A DNA stretch of 64,000 nucleotides. It comes from DASWZN01 sp036404435 (lineage in GTDB: Bacteria; Acidobacteriota; Terriglobia; Bryobacterales; Bryobacteraceae). The translations under genes were made by a program, and so were the position numbers. Under the pieces are notes generated by a model. It did no database searches. It saw only the letters and a program-made list of their open reading frames with translations, and was not told where the DNA came from. The DNA lies in NCBI GenBank assembly GCA_036404435.1, contig DASWZN010000039.1, positions 1-64,000 of the forward strand, given 5' to 3'. Shown piece by piece: positions 52,229-59,893 of the stretch (positions are counted from its first letter, which is position 1; each line of letters opens with the position of its first letter).

Positions 52229-54298
52229 ATGCAGGGTATGCTCCTCGTCCTCCTGGTCCTCGCACTCGCTGCGCCTGCCCTGGCGCAGAAACCCTTCGAT
52301 GTGGACGCCCTCATGAAGCTCGCCCGCGTAAGCGATCCTCAGGTTTCGCCGAATGGCAAGATGGTGGCCTTCACCGTGCAATCGGTCGATCTCGCCGCGA
52401 ACAAGAAGCCGACGAACATCTACGTGGTTCCGCTCGCCGGAGGCGAGCCGGTGAAAATCACCGCGGCCGGCACGGTGAACGAGCGCCCCCGCTGGTCGCC
52501 GGATTCGAAATCCATCGCCTTCATCTCTGATCGCGGCGGCTCGGCGCAGGTTTGGCTCATGGCGCCGGATGGCAGCGACGCGCGCCAGATCACATCGCTC
52601 GCGACCGAGGCCGGCGGCGTGCTCTATTCGCGGGACGGCAAGAACCTCGTCTTCACCAGCGAGGTTTATCCGGACTGCCCGGACGACGCCTGCAACAAGA
52701 CGAAGCTCGACGCCGAGAAGGAAGCCAAGGTCCACGCGCGGCTCTACACCTCGCTGCTGTACCGCCATTGGACCGAGTGGCGGGGCAACCGGCGGAGCCA
52801 CCTTTTCGTCGTTCCGGCGAACGGGGGCACGCCGAAGGACCTCACGCCGGGGGATCGCGAGGTTCCTCCGTTTTCCCTCGGCGGCCAGGACGATTACGCG
52901 ATCTCGCCCGACGGCTCCGAATTGTGTTTCGTCATGAACGCGGACCCGGAGCCGGCCGTCAGCACGAACTCGGACCTGTGGGTCGTTCCGATGGCGGGCG
53001 GGCAAGTCATGAAGATCACCTCCAACCCAGCTGCCGACAATTCGCCAGCCTACTCGCCAGACGGCAAGTACCTGGCGTGGCGCGCGCAGGTGCGGCCGGG
53101 CTACGAGAGCGACCGCTGGCGGCTCATGGTCCTCGAACGCGCCACCGGCAAGCTCACCAACCTTACCGCGGGCATGGACCGCTGGGTGACCGGCTTTGCC
53201 TGGTCCCCGGACTCGGCGCGAATCTTCTTCACTATCGAGGACCGCGGGCGGCAGCTCCTGCAGATGGCGCCTGCGCGCGGCGGCGGAGCGCAGAACATCT
53301 ACTCCGGCGACAGCTTCGTGGACGAGGTTCAGGTGACCCCGGACGGCAAGACGGTGGTGTTCACCGAGCAGACCGGCGCGCGGCCTGCGGAGATCTTCGC
53401 GGCCGCCAGCGGCGGCGCCGTGCGGCCATTGACGCACTTCAACGACGCGCTCCTGGCCGAGTTCGCGCTGCCGAAGCTGGAGGAATTCTGGGTGGAGAGC
53501 ACCGACGAAACCCGCATCCACAGCTTCCTCCTGAAGCCTCCGGGATTCGACGAGAGCAAGCGCTACCCGGTGCTGTTCCTCATCCACGGCGGGCCGCAGG
53601 GGGCCTGGGGCGAAGACTGGGGCTATCGCTGGAACGCCCAGGTATTCGCCGGCGCTGGATTCGTCGTTGTAATGCCAAATCCGCGTGGATCAACCGGATA
53701 CGGGCAGAAGTTCATCGACGACATTAATGCGGACTGGGGCGGCAAACCCTACGACGACATTATAACGGTGGCCGACTACGTGGCCAAGCTGCCTTACGCC
53801 GATCCAGACAAGATGGCGGCGGCGGGCGGCTCCTACGGCGGCTACATGGTGGATTGGATCCTGGGCCACACGCAGCGTTTCAAGGCGCTCGTCTCGCACG
53901 CCGGAGTGTTCGATCTGCGCAGCATGTTCGGCGCGACGGAGGAGCTGTGGTTCCCGCTGTGGGAGTTCCGGGGCGCCCCCTGGGACAACCCCGACCTCTA
54001 CGCGAAGCTCTCGCCCAGCTTCTACGCCAGAGACTTCCGCACGCCGACGCTGGTGGTGGGCGGGGAACTGGACTTCCGCGTTCCGTACGGGCAGGCTCTG
54101 CAACTCTACACCTCGCTCCAGCTCCAGAAGGTGCCTTCGAAACTCCTGGTCTACCCCGACGAGGGGCACTGGGTGCTGAAGCCGCAGAACAGCGTGCTCT
54201 GGTACCAGACCTTCATCGATTGGGTGAAGGAGTGGGTCAACAAGCCGTGGACTCCGCCCGCCGAGCCGGCGCCAACGCCGGAACCGGCTAAGCCGTAG
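52229..54298 (+). CDS. Secreted S9-family peptidase (prolyl oligopeptidase/DPP type)
   Basis: The 689-residue protein has a signal peptide (LLVLLVLALAAPALAQ), a beta-propeller with WD40-like TolB repeats (RWSPDSKSIAFISDRGG, YSPDGKYLAWRA), and a C-terminal alpha/beta hydrolase. The catalytic Ser is in AAGGSYGGYMVDW, the Asp in GGELDFRVPYGQ and the His in DEGHWVLKPQ. It cleaves short peptides, likely in the periplasm. A Pro/Ala-rich tail ends it. ATG 52238 is an alternative start. The upstream ~120 bases are shared with the divergent HEPN unit. Confidence 0.92.
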   Translation: MQGMLLVLLVLALAAPALAQKPFDVDALMKLARVSDPQVSPNGKMVAFTVQSVDLAANKKPTNIYVVPLAGGEPVKITAAGTVNERPRWSPDSKSIAFISDRGGSAQVWLMAPDGSDARQITSLATEAGGVLYSRDGKNLVFTSEVYPDCPDDACNKTKLDAEKEAKVHARLYTSLLYRHWTEWRGNRRSHLFVVPANGGTPKDLTPGDREVPPFSLGGQDDYAISPDGSELCFVMNADPEPAVSTNSDLWVVPMAGGQVMKITSNPAADNSPAYSPDGKYLAWRAQVRPGYESDRWRLMVLERATGKLTNLTAGMDRWVTGFAWSPDSARIFFTIEDRGRQLLQMAPARGGGAQNIYSGDSFVDEVQVTPDGKTVVFTEQTGARPAEIFAAASGGAVRPLTHFNDALLAEFALPKLEEFWVESTDETRIHSFLLKPPGFDESKRYPVLFLIHGGPQGAWGEDWGYRWNAQVFAGAGFVVVMPNPRGSTGYGQKFIDDINADWGGKPYDDIITVADYVAKLPYADPDKMAAAGGSYGGYMVDWILGHTQRFKALVSHAGVFDLRSMFGATEELWFPLWEFRGAPWDNPDLYAKLSPSFYARDFRTPTLVVGGELDFRVPYGQALQLYTSLQLQKVPSKLLVYPDEGHWVLKPQNSVLWYQTFIDWVKEWVNKPWTPPAEPAPTPEPAKP

Positions 54299-54392
54299 GG
54301 GGACCCCGGTCTGTTACGGTGCCCCCGGCGCCGAACCGCTCGCGCAAGTAAGCGGCAACCTCTTCATCGCGCTTGGCCAGCCGCCCGTCCAT
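54288..54392 (-). CDS. Possible 34-residue protein
   Basis: A short frame (MDGRLAKRDEEVAAYLRERF...) has GGAG six bases before its ATG and GC-rich third positions. Its end overlaps the stop of the S9 gene, and its middle contains a REP-like half unit (54327-54355). It could be a small protein or a chance frame in repeat sequence. Confidence 0.2.
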   Translation of the reverse strand: MDGRLAKRDEEVAAYLRERFGAGGTVTDRGPPTA

Positions 54393-54605
54393 GCGTCACT
54401 CCGTCATGCGCCAGCAGAGCGCCGAAGCTGGCGTCTCTGTAGTGCGGGCTTGCAGCGGGTTCGTCGCCAAAGGGCCCAGTCTGGGAAGAGCCTGAGGAGT
54501 CACGCACTCGGAGCAGGCGCAACAAGGTGCCAAGCTTGATAGGGAAACCGCCCCAGCCGCCGCCGGTTCCGCAGAAACCGGCGGCGGGACAGTGAAGATC
54601 GAGGA
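54299..54605. other. 307-bp region between convergent S9 and PEP-CTERM genes
   Basis: No established gene lies here. It contains a REP-like half unit at 54327-54355 (GGCGCCGAACCGCTCGCGC...), a low-confidence 34-codon frame on the minus strand, and the strong hairpin at 54557-54587. The remainder (54400-54550) shows nothing I can name. Confidence 0.5.
54557..54587 (-). terminator. Strong hairpin after the PEP-CTERM gene
   Basis: A perfect 12-base inverted repeat, CCGCCGCCGGTT and AACCGGCGGCGG, encloses a 7-base loop. It lies about 20 bases after the stop of the PEP-CTERM gene. There is no T run, so it would be a GC-type transcript-end stabiliser or terminator rather than a textbook one. Confidence 0.55.
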
Positions 54606-55196
54606 CTAACGATTCTTGCGGAACTTCAGCAGCGGCGGCGCCAGCAGCAGGGCCGCGCCCATCATCAGCGGTAACGTCCCGGGCTCGGGAAGGGAGGTCG
54701 CACCGGACGCAGTAACCTCGCCGCCGCTGAGCACAGTATCACCAAACTGGCCGTAGATCTGGTTGGGCGGCAAGTTGGTCGTGTCGTCCGCTTTGTCGGC
54801 GAGGAAGGTGCCCGGGGTCTGGAGGGACGGGTCAGTGTTGGATCCCAGAAAGAGCGGCGGGCCGTTCAGGAAGAACTGAACGGTGTCGCTATTAATCGAC
54901 AGCAGGCCTCCTTCGGCGGCGTCAAAAAAGGTCACGCTTACTGTGCCTGTCAGTGGTCCTTCGTCCGTTCCGTTCAGGAAAAACTCAACGCTCGGGCTAA
55001 CGAGGAACGAGTCGGGGTCGGGGTTACTTGTAATCGTTGGGGTCAGGTCCAGCGTGAAAGTGAACTCGTAGGTGTCGATTCCGCCGGGACCTTCCACATC
55101 CGGGGCGTAGCCTTGGACATCGTAGGTCACTACGGGAGCGGCCTGGGCGCCAAGGGCAAGGGCCAGGAGGATGAGAACTGCGGATGCGATTCGCAT
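54606..55196 (-). CDS. PEP-CTERM sorting-signal protein
   Basis: The 196-residue protein has a signal peptide (AVLILLALALGAQA), a beta-rich middle (YEFTFTLDLTPTITSNPD), and the C-terminal PEP-CTERM tripartite signal: LPEPGTLPLMMG, a hydrophobic stretch (AALLLAPPLL) and a basic tail (KFRKNR). The signal is cut and sorted by an exosortase, usually together with exopolysaccharide export. No exosortase is in the window. AAAAGG before the ATG serves as ribosome site. The mature domain has no known function. Confidence 0.85.
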   Translation of the reverse strand: MRIASAVLILLALALGAQAAPVVTYDVQGYAPDVEGPGGIDTYEFTFTLDLTPTITSNPDPDSFLVSPSVEFFLNGTDEGPLTGTVSVTFFDAAEGGLLSINSDTVQFFLNGPPLFLGSNTDPSLQTPGTFLADKADDTTNLPPNQIYGQFGDTVLSGGEVTASGATSLPEPGTLPLMMGAALLLAPPLLKFRKNR

Positions 55197-55317
55197 GACC
55201 TTTTAATCTAACCGAAAAGTCTCCTGGAATCAAAACTAAAAAGTCCCGGTACTCCGGTACTGAGGTCCAGCACCACTGCTTGGGTGGTGTCGGTACGCGC
55301 GAGTGGGGGGAATTCGG

Positions 55318-56553
55318 TCAGGACAGCCGCAGGCGAAGCAGGTCCAAAGCGAGCTGAGTGGCCAAGATGCGCACTCTGTCGCGGTCGCCGACGAAGTGGG
55401 CGCTACGTGTGGCCGCGCCATCCGGACCGGCCACGCCGATGATAACCGTGCCCACGGGCGTGGCCTCGGTGCCGCCGGCTGGGCCGGCAACGCCGGTGAC
55501 CGAAAGCGCCCATGTGGAACCGGTGCGCTCGCGCGCACCGCGCGCCATCTCCCGCGCCACCTCCTCGCTCACCGCGGTGTGCTCGCGCAGCAGATCTTCG
55601 CTCACGCCGAGGAACTCGGTCTTCATGCGGTCTGTATAGACCAGGAAGCCGCCGACAAAATAATCCGAGCTGCCGGGGACCGAGGTGATGCGGTCCCCGA
55701 GCATGCCGCCGGTGCAGCTCTCGGCCACGCTCACGGTCTCGCCACGCTGGCGCAGCCGCTGGCCAAGCACCGCTTCGAGCGGGTCGCCGTTGCGCGAATA
55801 GATGCGGTCGCCCAGAATAGACTCGATCTGGGGAGCGACCTCCGCCAGCAGCCGCTCCGCCTCCTCTGCGGTGGCCGAGCGCGCGCGGAGGTGAACCTGG
55901 ATGTCGCCGGCCGCCGCCAGGATCGTGGTCACCGGGTTGGCGTAGCGCGTGTACACGGGGGCGATGTGCTGATCCACCGCCGACTCGGGCATGTTGGCGA
56001 TGCGGAAGACACGGGTGCGGATGACCTGCGGCGGCAGCACGCGCCCGAGCCGGGGCAGGCACTCGGCGGCGAACATTGGCTTCATCTCGTTGGGCGGGCC
56101 TGGCAGCAGGATGACCACGCGGCCCTCGCTCGCGATCCACTGGCCCGGCGCGGTACCGTTGGGATTGGGGAGCACCTCGGCACCGGTCAGGACGTAGGCT
56201 TGCCGCCGGTTGATTTCGGGCATGGGGCCGCGCAGGCGGCGCCGGAATCGCCGCTCGATGCCGTCGCAGATGTCCTGGTGGAAGACCTGCTCGCGGCCCA
56301 GAGCCTGGCCGACGGCGTCGCGGGTCACGTCGTCCTCGGTGGGGCCCAGGCCGCCGGTGAGGATCAGGATTTCGGAGCGCGCCAGCGCCGCGCGCACGGC
56401 TTCGGCCAGCCGGGCGCGGTCGTCGCCGACGGTCCCTTTCGCCACCACCTCGACACCCAGCGCGTTGAGCTGGTCGGTGAGATAGAGCGAATTGGTGTCC
56501 TGCCGCTGCGGCGTCAGAAGCTCGGAGCCGACGGCGATGATTTCAGCGTTCAT
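55318..56553 (-). CDS. cinA: CinA family protein (nicotinamide-nucleotide amidase/ADPR pyrophosphatase)
   Basis: The 411-residue protein has the N-terminal MoaB/MogA-like COG1058 domain (AEIIAVGSELLTPQRQDTNS, then LTGGLGPTEDDVTRDA) and the C-terminal PncC-like amidase (VSVAESCTGGMLGDRIT, then ALSVTGVAGPAGGTE). It recycles NAD by-products. The start is ATG 56553. It sits between the PEP-CTERM gene and a REP pair. Confidence 0.94.
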   Translation of the reverse strand: MNAEIIAVGSELLTPQRQDTNSLYLTDQLNALGVEVVAKGTVGDDRARLAEAVRAALARSEILILTGGLGPTEDDVTRDAVGQALGREQVFHQDICDGIERRFRRRLRGPMPEINRRQAYVLTGAEVLPNPNGTAPGQWIASEGRVVILLPGPPNEMKPMFAAECLPRLGRVLPPQVIRTRVFRIANMPESAVDQHIAPVYTRYANPVTTILAAAGDIQVHLRARSATAEEAERLLAEVAPQIESILGDRIYSRNGDPLEAVLGQRLRQRGETVSVAESCTGGMLGDRITSVPGSSDYFVGGFLVYTDRMKTEFLGVSEDLLREHTAVSEEVAREMARGARERTGSTWALSVTGVAGPAGGTEATPVGTVIIGVAGPDGAATRSAHFVGDRDRVRILATQLALDLLRLRLS

Positions 56554-56566
56554 GAGGATGGTGGGG

Positions 56567-56645
56567 GTCCGCTTGCTTACGCGCGCGGTTCGGTGCTGTC
56601 GTCGTCCGCGCTAGAGCACTGAACCGCGACGGTGAGGGAGCGGAC
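56567..56645. repeat. REPIN-like inverted pair
   Basis: Two 31-base units in inverted orientation (56567-56597, GTCCGCTTGCTTACGC...; and 56615-56645) are about 75% identical when one is reversed, with a 17-base spacer. The layout matches that at 58341-58408 and lies between cinA and the NHL gene. Confidence 0.7.
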
Positions 56646-56650
56646 ATGCG

Positions 56651-57703
56651 TCACCATGGCAGCGGCTTGCCCTTGATGCCGGCGTCCACACGGTACAGCA
56701 GATTGTTGGTGGCGACGGCGATGGAGCGCGAAGGCGTGAAGGCCAGCCCCACGATGTTGGGCCCGGAGAGGAACAGCTCCGGCGTACGGTCCGCGCCGAA
56801 GCGCACTACCCCGCGCCGGCCGCCGAGCGAGGCTGCGACGTAAAGCCGGCCCTCGGCATCGAAAGCCGTTCCTTGCGGGCGCCCCAGGCCACGATAGAAG
56901 ATCTCGACGTCGCCCGTGGGCGCCACGCGGTAGACCGAGTCGAAACTTGATGTAGTGGGGCCGGTGACGTACAGACAGTTGTCCGGACCGAAGGACAGGT
57001 GGTAGGCGGCGATGGAGGGCTCGACCGTGGCGAACACGTAGATCTGGCGCGAACGGCTGATCTTGAAAATGGTGCCCTGGCGGTCCCCGACGTAGAGGTT
57101 CTCGTCCTGGTCGAACGCAATGCCGGTGGCCACGCCCATGCCCTCGACGTAGACCGACATCGAGCCGGCCGGCGTCACCTGGTAGACGATGCCTTCATAG
57201 CGGCTCGAAATGTACAGGAACCCTTCGCGGTCGAAGGCCAGCGCGGTTGCATTCATCACGTCGGATAGAAACGGCTTGGTGTCGTAGTTCAGATCGGTCT
57301 TGTAAACCGAAGCTAGAGTCTTCTGCCCGCGGGAGCCGCTCAGTGTGGTGAAGATGTTCCCAGCGGCGTCGACGGCGGGGTTGGCGACAGGGTGGACGCC
57401 CTCGGCGATCTGGATGCCGATCTCGCAGGCCCAGACCTGGCTCGCGTCCTCGCCGTTTCGGATGACCAGCTCACCGACCGAGGCCGTCTCGGGCACGCGC
57501 GCGATGACGAAGGAATCCGAGCCAATGACGACCGGCGCCTCCACCTCTCCGAAAGAAACGCGCGGCCGCGCGGACTTGGCGAAGCACTTCCCCCGGATCT
57601 GAAACTCGCCTCCGGCAATAGCGGCAGCCGGCGTGACCTTCGCGATCTGCGGCCGTCCTTCACCGTTCTTGCGATTCGCCATACTCAATAAAGATTGAAG
57701 CAT
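56651..57703 (-). CDS. NHL/SMP-30-like beta-propeller protein with IPT/TIG domain
   Basis: The protein has 350 residues from ATG 57703; ATG 57682 and 57715 are also possible. An N-terminal IPT/TIG fold (residues ~20-105, VTPAAAIAGGEFQIRGKCF) is followed by about six NHL-type blades (AVDAAGNIFTTL, GIAFDQDENLYVGDRQGTIF, GTAFDAEGRLYVAA). There is no signal peptide, which is unusual for NHL/TIG proteins; it may be cytoplasmic. Function unknown. It overlaps the pgpA stop by 19 bases, so it is coupled to it. Confidence 0.75.
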   Translation of the reverse strand: MLQSLLSMANRKNGEGRPQIAKVTPAAAIAGGEFQIRGKCFAKSARPRVSFGEVEAPVVIGSDSFVIARVPETASVGELVIRNGEDASQVWACEIGIQIAEGVHPVANPAVDAAGNIFTTLSGSRGQKTLASVYKTDLNYDTKPFLSDVMNATALAFDREGFLYISSRYEGIVYQVTPAGSMSVYVEGMGVATGIAFDQDENLYVGDRQGTIFKISRSRQIYVFATVEPSIAAYHLSFGPDNCLYVTGPTTSSFDSVYRVAPTGDVEIFYRGLGRPQGTAFDAEGRLYVAASLGGRRGVVRFGADRTPELFLSGPNIVGLAFTPSRSIAVATNNLLYRVDAGIKGKPLPW

Positions 57704-58170
57704 CCCGCCGCCCATAACACAAGCGCAGCGTAGATTCCGGCCATAACGTCGTCGGCCACGATGCCGTAGCCGCCCTGCAGCCGTTCGAGCTGGCGCACGG
57801 GAGCGGGCTTCCAGATGTCCATGACGCGAAACAGGGCAAAGGCTGCCACCCAGACCGGCCAGCGAATTTGGTGGGCCGAAGCAGCGCCGCCCAGGGCGAT
57901 CCACTGGCCTACCACTTCGTCGATCACCACCTGTTGCGGGTCCTTCTGGCCGAGGCGCCTCGCGGTCCGATCCGCGGACCAGATTGCCACGGGCAGCGCC
58001 ACCACCGCGAGCGCCACGAAGTGGAGCGGCCGCCATCCGGCGCGGGCCAGCAGAATCGCGGGCGCCAGCGCACCGAGAGAGCCGAATGTGCCCGGGGCGA
58101 AGGGCGCGTAGCCGCAACCGAACCACGTCGCCAAGGTTGTCGCGACCCAGCCCCCGCGCTCAGTCTTCAC
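57685..58170 (-). CDS. pgpA: Phosphatidylglycerophosphatase A
   Basis: The 161-residue membrane enzyme dephosphorylates phosphatidylglycerol phosphate. It has the PgpA pattern: ATWFGCGYAPFAPGTFGSLGAL near the N-terminus, VVIDEVVGQWIAL, FRVMDIWKPAPVRQLERL and GGYGIVADDVMAGIYAALV. Three to four hydrophobic segments are present. It overlaps yacG by 11 bases and the NHL gene by 19. Confidence 0.93.
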   Translation of the reverse strand: MKTERGGWVATTLATWFGCGYAPFAPGTFGSLGALAPAILLARAGWRPLHFVALAVVALPVAIWSADRTARRLGQKDPQQVVIDEVVGQWIALGGAASAHQIRWPVWVAAFALFRVMDIWKPAPVRQLERLQGGYGIVADDVMAGIYAALVLWAAGCFNLY

Positions 58171-58324
58171 TGTCTTCGTCCTCCGGGGCAGACTCGGCCG
58201 GCGCCGGGATGCGGTACGTCCCGTCCGCCCAGTTGCCGAGATCGATCAGGCGGCAGCGGTCGCTGCAAAACGGCGCGTACGGGCCGCCGGGCTCGACCTC
58301 CTTCTTGCAGATGGGGCATTTCAT
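58160..58324 (-). CDS. yacG: YacG-type zinc protein (DNA gyrase inhibitor family)
   Basis: The 54-residue protein has the four-Cys zinc knuckle of YacG: MKCPICKKEV at the start and PFCSDRCRLIDLGNWADG in the middle, the second block being the family hallmark. Enterobacterial YacG binds and inhibits gyrase. The acidic tail is EDEDSED. It is too short for most gene callers but clearly conserved. Confidence 0.88.
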   Translation of the reverse strand: MKCPICKKEVEPGGPYAPFCSDRCRLIDLGNWADGTYRIPAPAESAPEDEDSED

Positions 58325-58340
58325 AGCGCATGTGAGGTCC

Positions 58341-58408
58341 AGCACCGAACCGCGAGCGTCAGCGAGCGGCCCTCGGGGTCCGCTCCCTGACGCTCGCGGT
58401 TCCGTGCT
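58341..58408. repeat. REPIN-like inverted pair, best copy
   Basis: Two 31-base units (58341-58371 and 58378-58408) are inverted copies: the right one reads GTCCGCTCCCTGACGCTCGC followed by GGTTCCGTGCT, and the reversed left one differs at a few places. The spacer is 6 bases. It lies between yacG and rimO. Confidence 0.75.
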
Positions 58409-58428
58409 GAGATGCAGTCCAGCATGGT

Positions 58429-59817
58429 TCACCCAGCCTGCCCCACGATCGCGAAAGGGCTGGCCGTGGGCCGCGCAGGCGCTTCGGTCAGCGGCAGCAG
58501 CGTGCCTACCAGGTCGTAGTCCTGGGTTTCCGTGATGCGCAGCAGGCGCATCTGGCCGCGCGCGGGCGGCGCGCCCTCGACGTCGTTCACCAGGCACACG
58601 CCGTCGATCTCGGGCGCCTGCGTGCTCGTGCGCGCCTGCCAGAGCAGCTCGGTCTCCGGGGACGGGCCTTCGACCAGAACCGGAACTTCGCGGCCGCGGA
58701 GGCTGCGGTTCCGCGCGCGCGACACCTTGCGCTGGATGGCCATCAGCCGCCGCTTGCAGTTGTAAATGGTGCGCGCGTCCACCTTTCCATCCAGATGATA
58801 GCTCCGGCTGGTCTCCTCGTCCGAGTAAGAGAAAACGCCCAGGCGGTCGAACCGCGCCGCTTGGACGAACTGGCACAACTCGTCGAAGTCCGCGGCCGTC
58901 TCGCCAGGGAAGCCCACGATCATGCTGGTGCGGATGGCGACGCCGGGGATGGTCCGGCGGATGCGCTCGATGAGCTTGAGGAAGATCTCGCCGGAGCCGC
59001 CGCGCCGCATGTGCTTGAGCACCTCGCGGCTGGAATGCTGGAGCGGCATGTCGATGTACTTCGCCAGCGCGGGATGAGCCGCGATGGTATCGAGCAACCT
59101 CTGTGTGACCTTGTTGGGATAGGCGTACAGAAACCGCACCCATTTCTCCCACGGCGTTTCGATGCCGGCCAGGCGCTCGAGCAAGAGAGGGAGGCCGTCC
59201 TCGAGGCCGAGGTCTTCGCCGTAGCAGGTGGTGTCCTGGCCGATGAGGTTGATCTCGCGGACGCCGGAGGCGAACAGCCGTGAAGCTTCGGCGACCACGG
59301 ACTCGAACCGGCGGCTGCGGAATTTGCCGCGGAACTGCGGGATGACGCAGAACGAGCAGGGGTGGTCGCAGCCCTCGGCGATCTTGATGTAGGCGTAATG
59401 GCCCGGCGTGGCGAGCACGCGCGGCGTCAGATCGTGGTAGAGATAGGGCACGGCGGCACCATTCGCGACCGATGCCCCGTGACAGGCGGCGACGATTTCT
59501 TCGAGCTCGTTCGTGCCGACGACGGCGTCCACTTCAGGGATGTTGCGGCGGATCTCGTCGCGGTAGCGCTCCACCAGGCAGCCCGCCACCACCAGCCGCT
59601 TGAGGCCGCCGGTCTTCTTGTACTCGGCCATTTCGAGAATGGTGTCGACCGATTCCTGCTTGGCGGGGTCGATGAAACTGCACGTGTTGACCACGATCAC
59701 TTCGGCGTCCTGCGGGCGCGAAGTCAGCTCGCAGCCGTGAGCGGCGAGTTGTCCCATCATGACTTCGGTGTCCACCAGGTTCTTGGGGCAGCCCAGACTG
59801 ACAAAACCGACTTTCAA
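58429..59817 (-). CDS. rimO: Ribosomal protein S12 methylthiotransferase RimO
   Basis: The 462-residue radical SAM enzyme adds a methylthio group to an aspartate of S12. N-terminal cluster cysteines lie in VSLGCPKNLVD, NTCSF and AGCLVERY; the radical-SAM CxxxCxxC is CDHPCSFCVIPQFRGKFRSR. A TRAM domain ends it. The start is taken as TTG 59817, because GFVSLGCPKN must be close to the N-terminus and no ATG or GTG is nearby; the longer frame is not conserved. Confidence 0.93.
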   Translation of the reverse strand: MKVGFVSLGCPKNLVDTEVMMGQLAAHGCELTSRPQDAEVIVVNTCSFIDPAKQESVDTILEMAEYKKTGGLKRLVVAGCLVERYRDEIRRNIPEVDAVVGTNELEEIVAACHGASVANGAAVPYLYHDLTPRVLATPGHYAYIKIAEGCDHPCSFCVIPQFRGKFRSRRFESVVAEASRLFASGVREINLIGQDTTCYGEDLGLEDGLPLLLERLAGIETPWEKWVRFLYAYPNKVTQRLLDTIAAHPALAKYIDMPLQHSSREVLKHMRRGGSGEIFLKLIERIRRTIPGVAIRTSMIVGFPGETAADFDELCQFVQAARFDRLGVFSYSDEETSRSYHLDGKVDARTIYNCKRRLMAIQRKVSRARNRSLRGREVPVLVEGPSPETELLWQARTSTQAPEIDGVCLVNDVEGAPPARGQMRLLRITETQDYDLVGTLLPLTEAPARPTASPFAIVGQAG

Positions 59818-59893
59818 GGTGTGTATCCGCGCGGGAACGAAGCTCGCTCTCAGGATAGCAGAGCGGGGCGGCAGGGACCCGTCCGTCCGCGGC

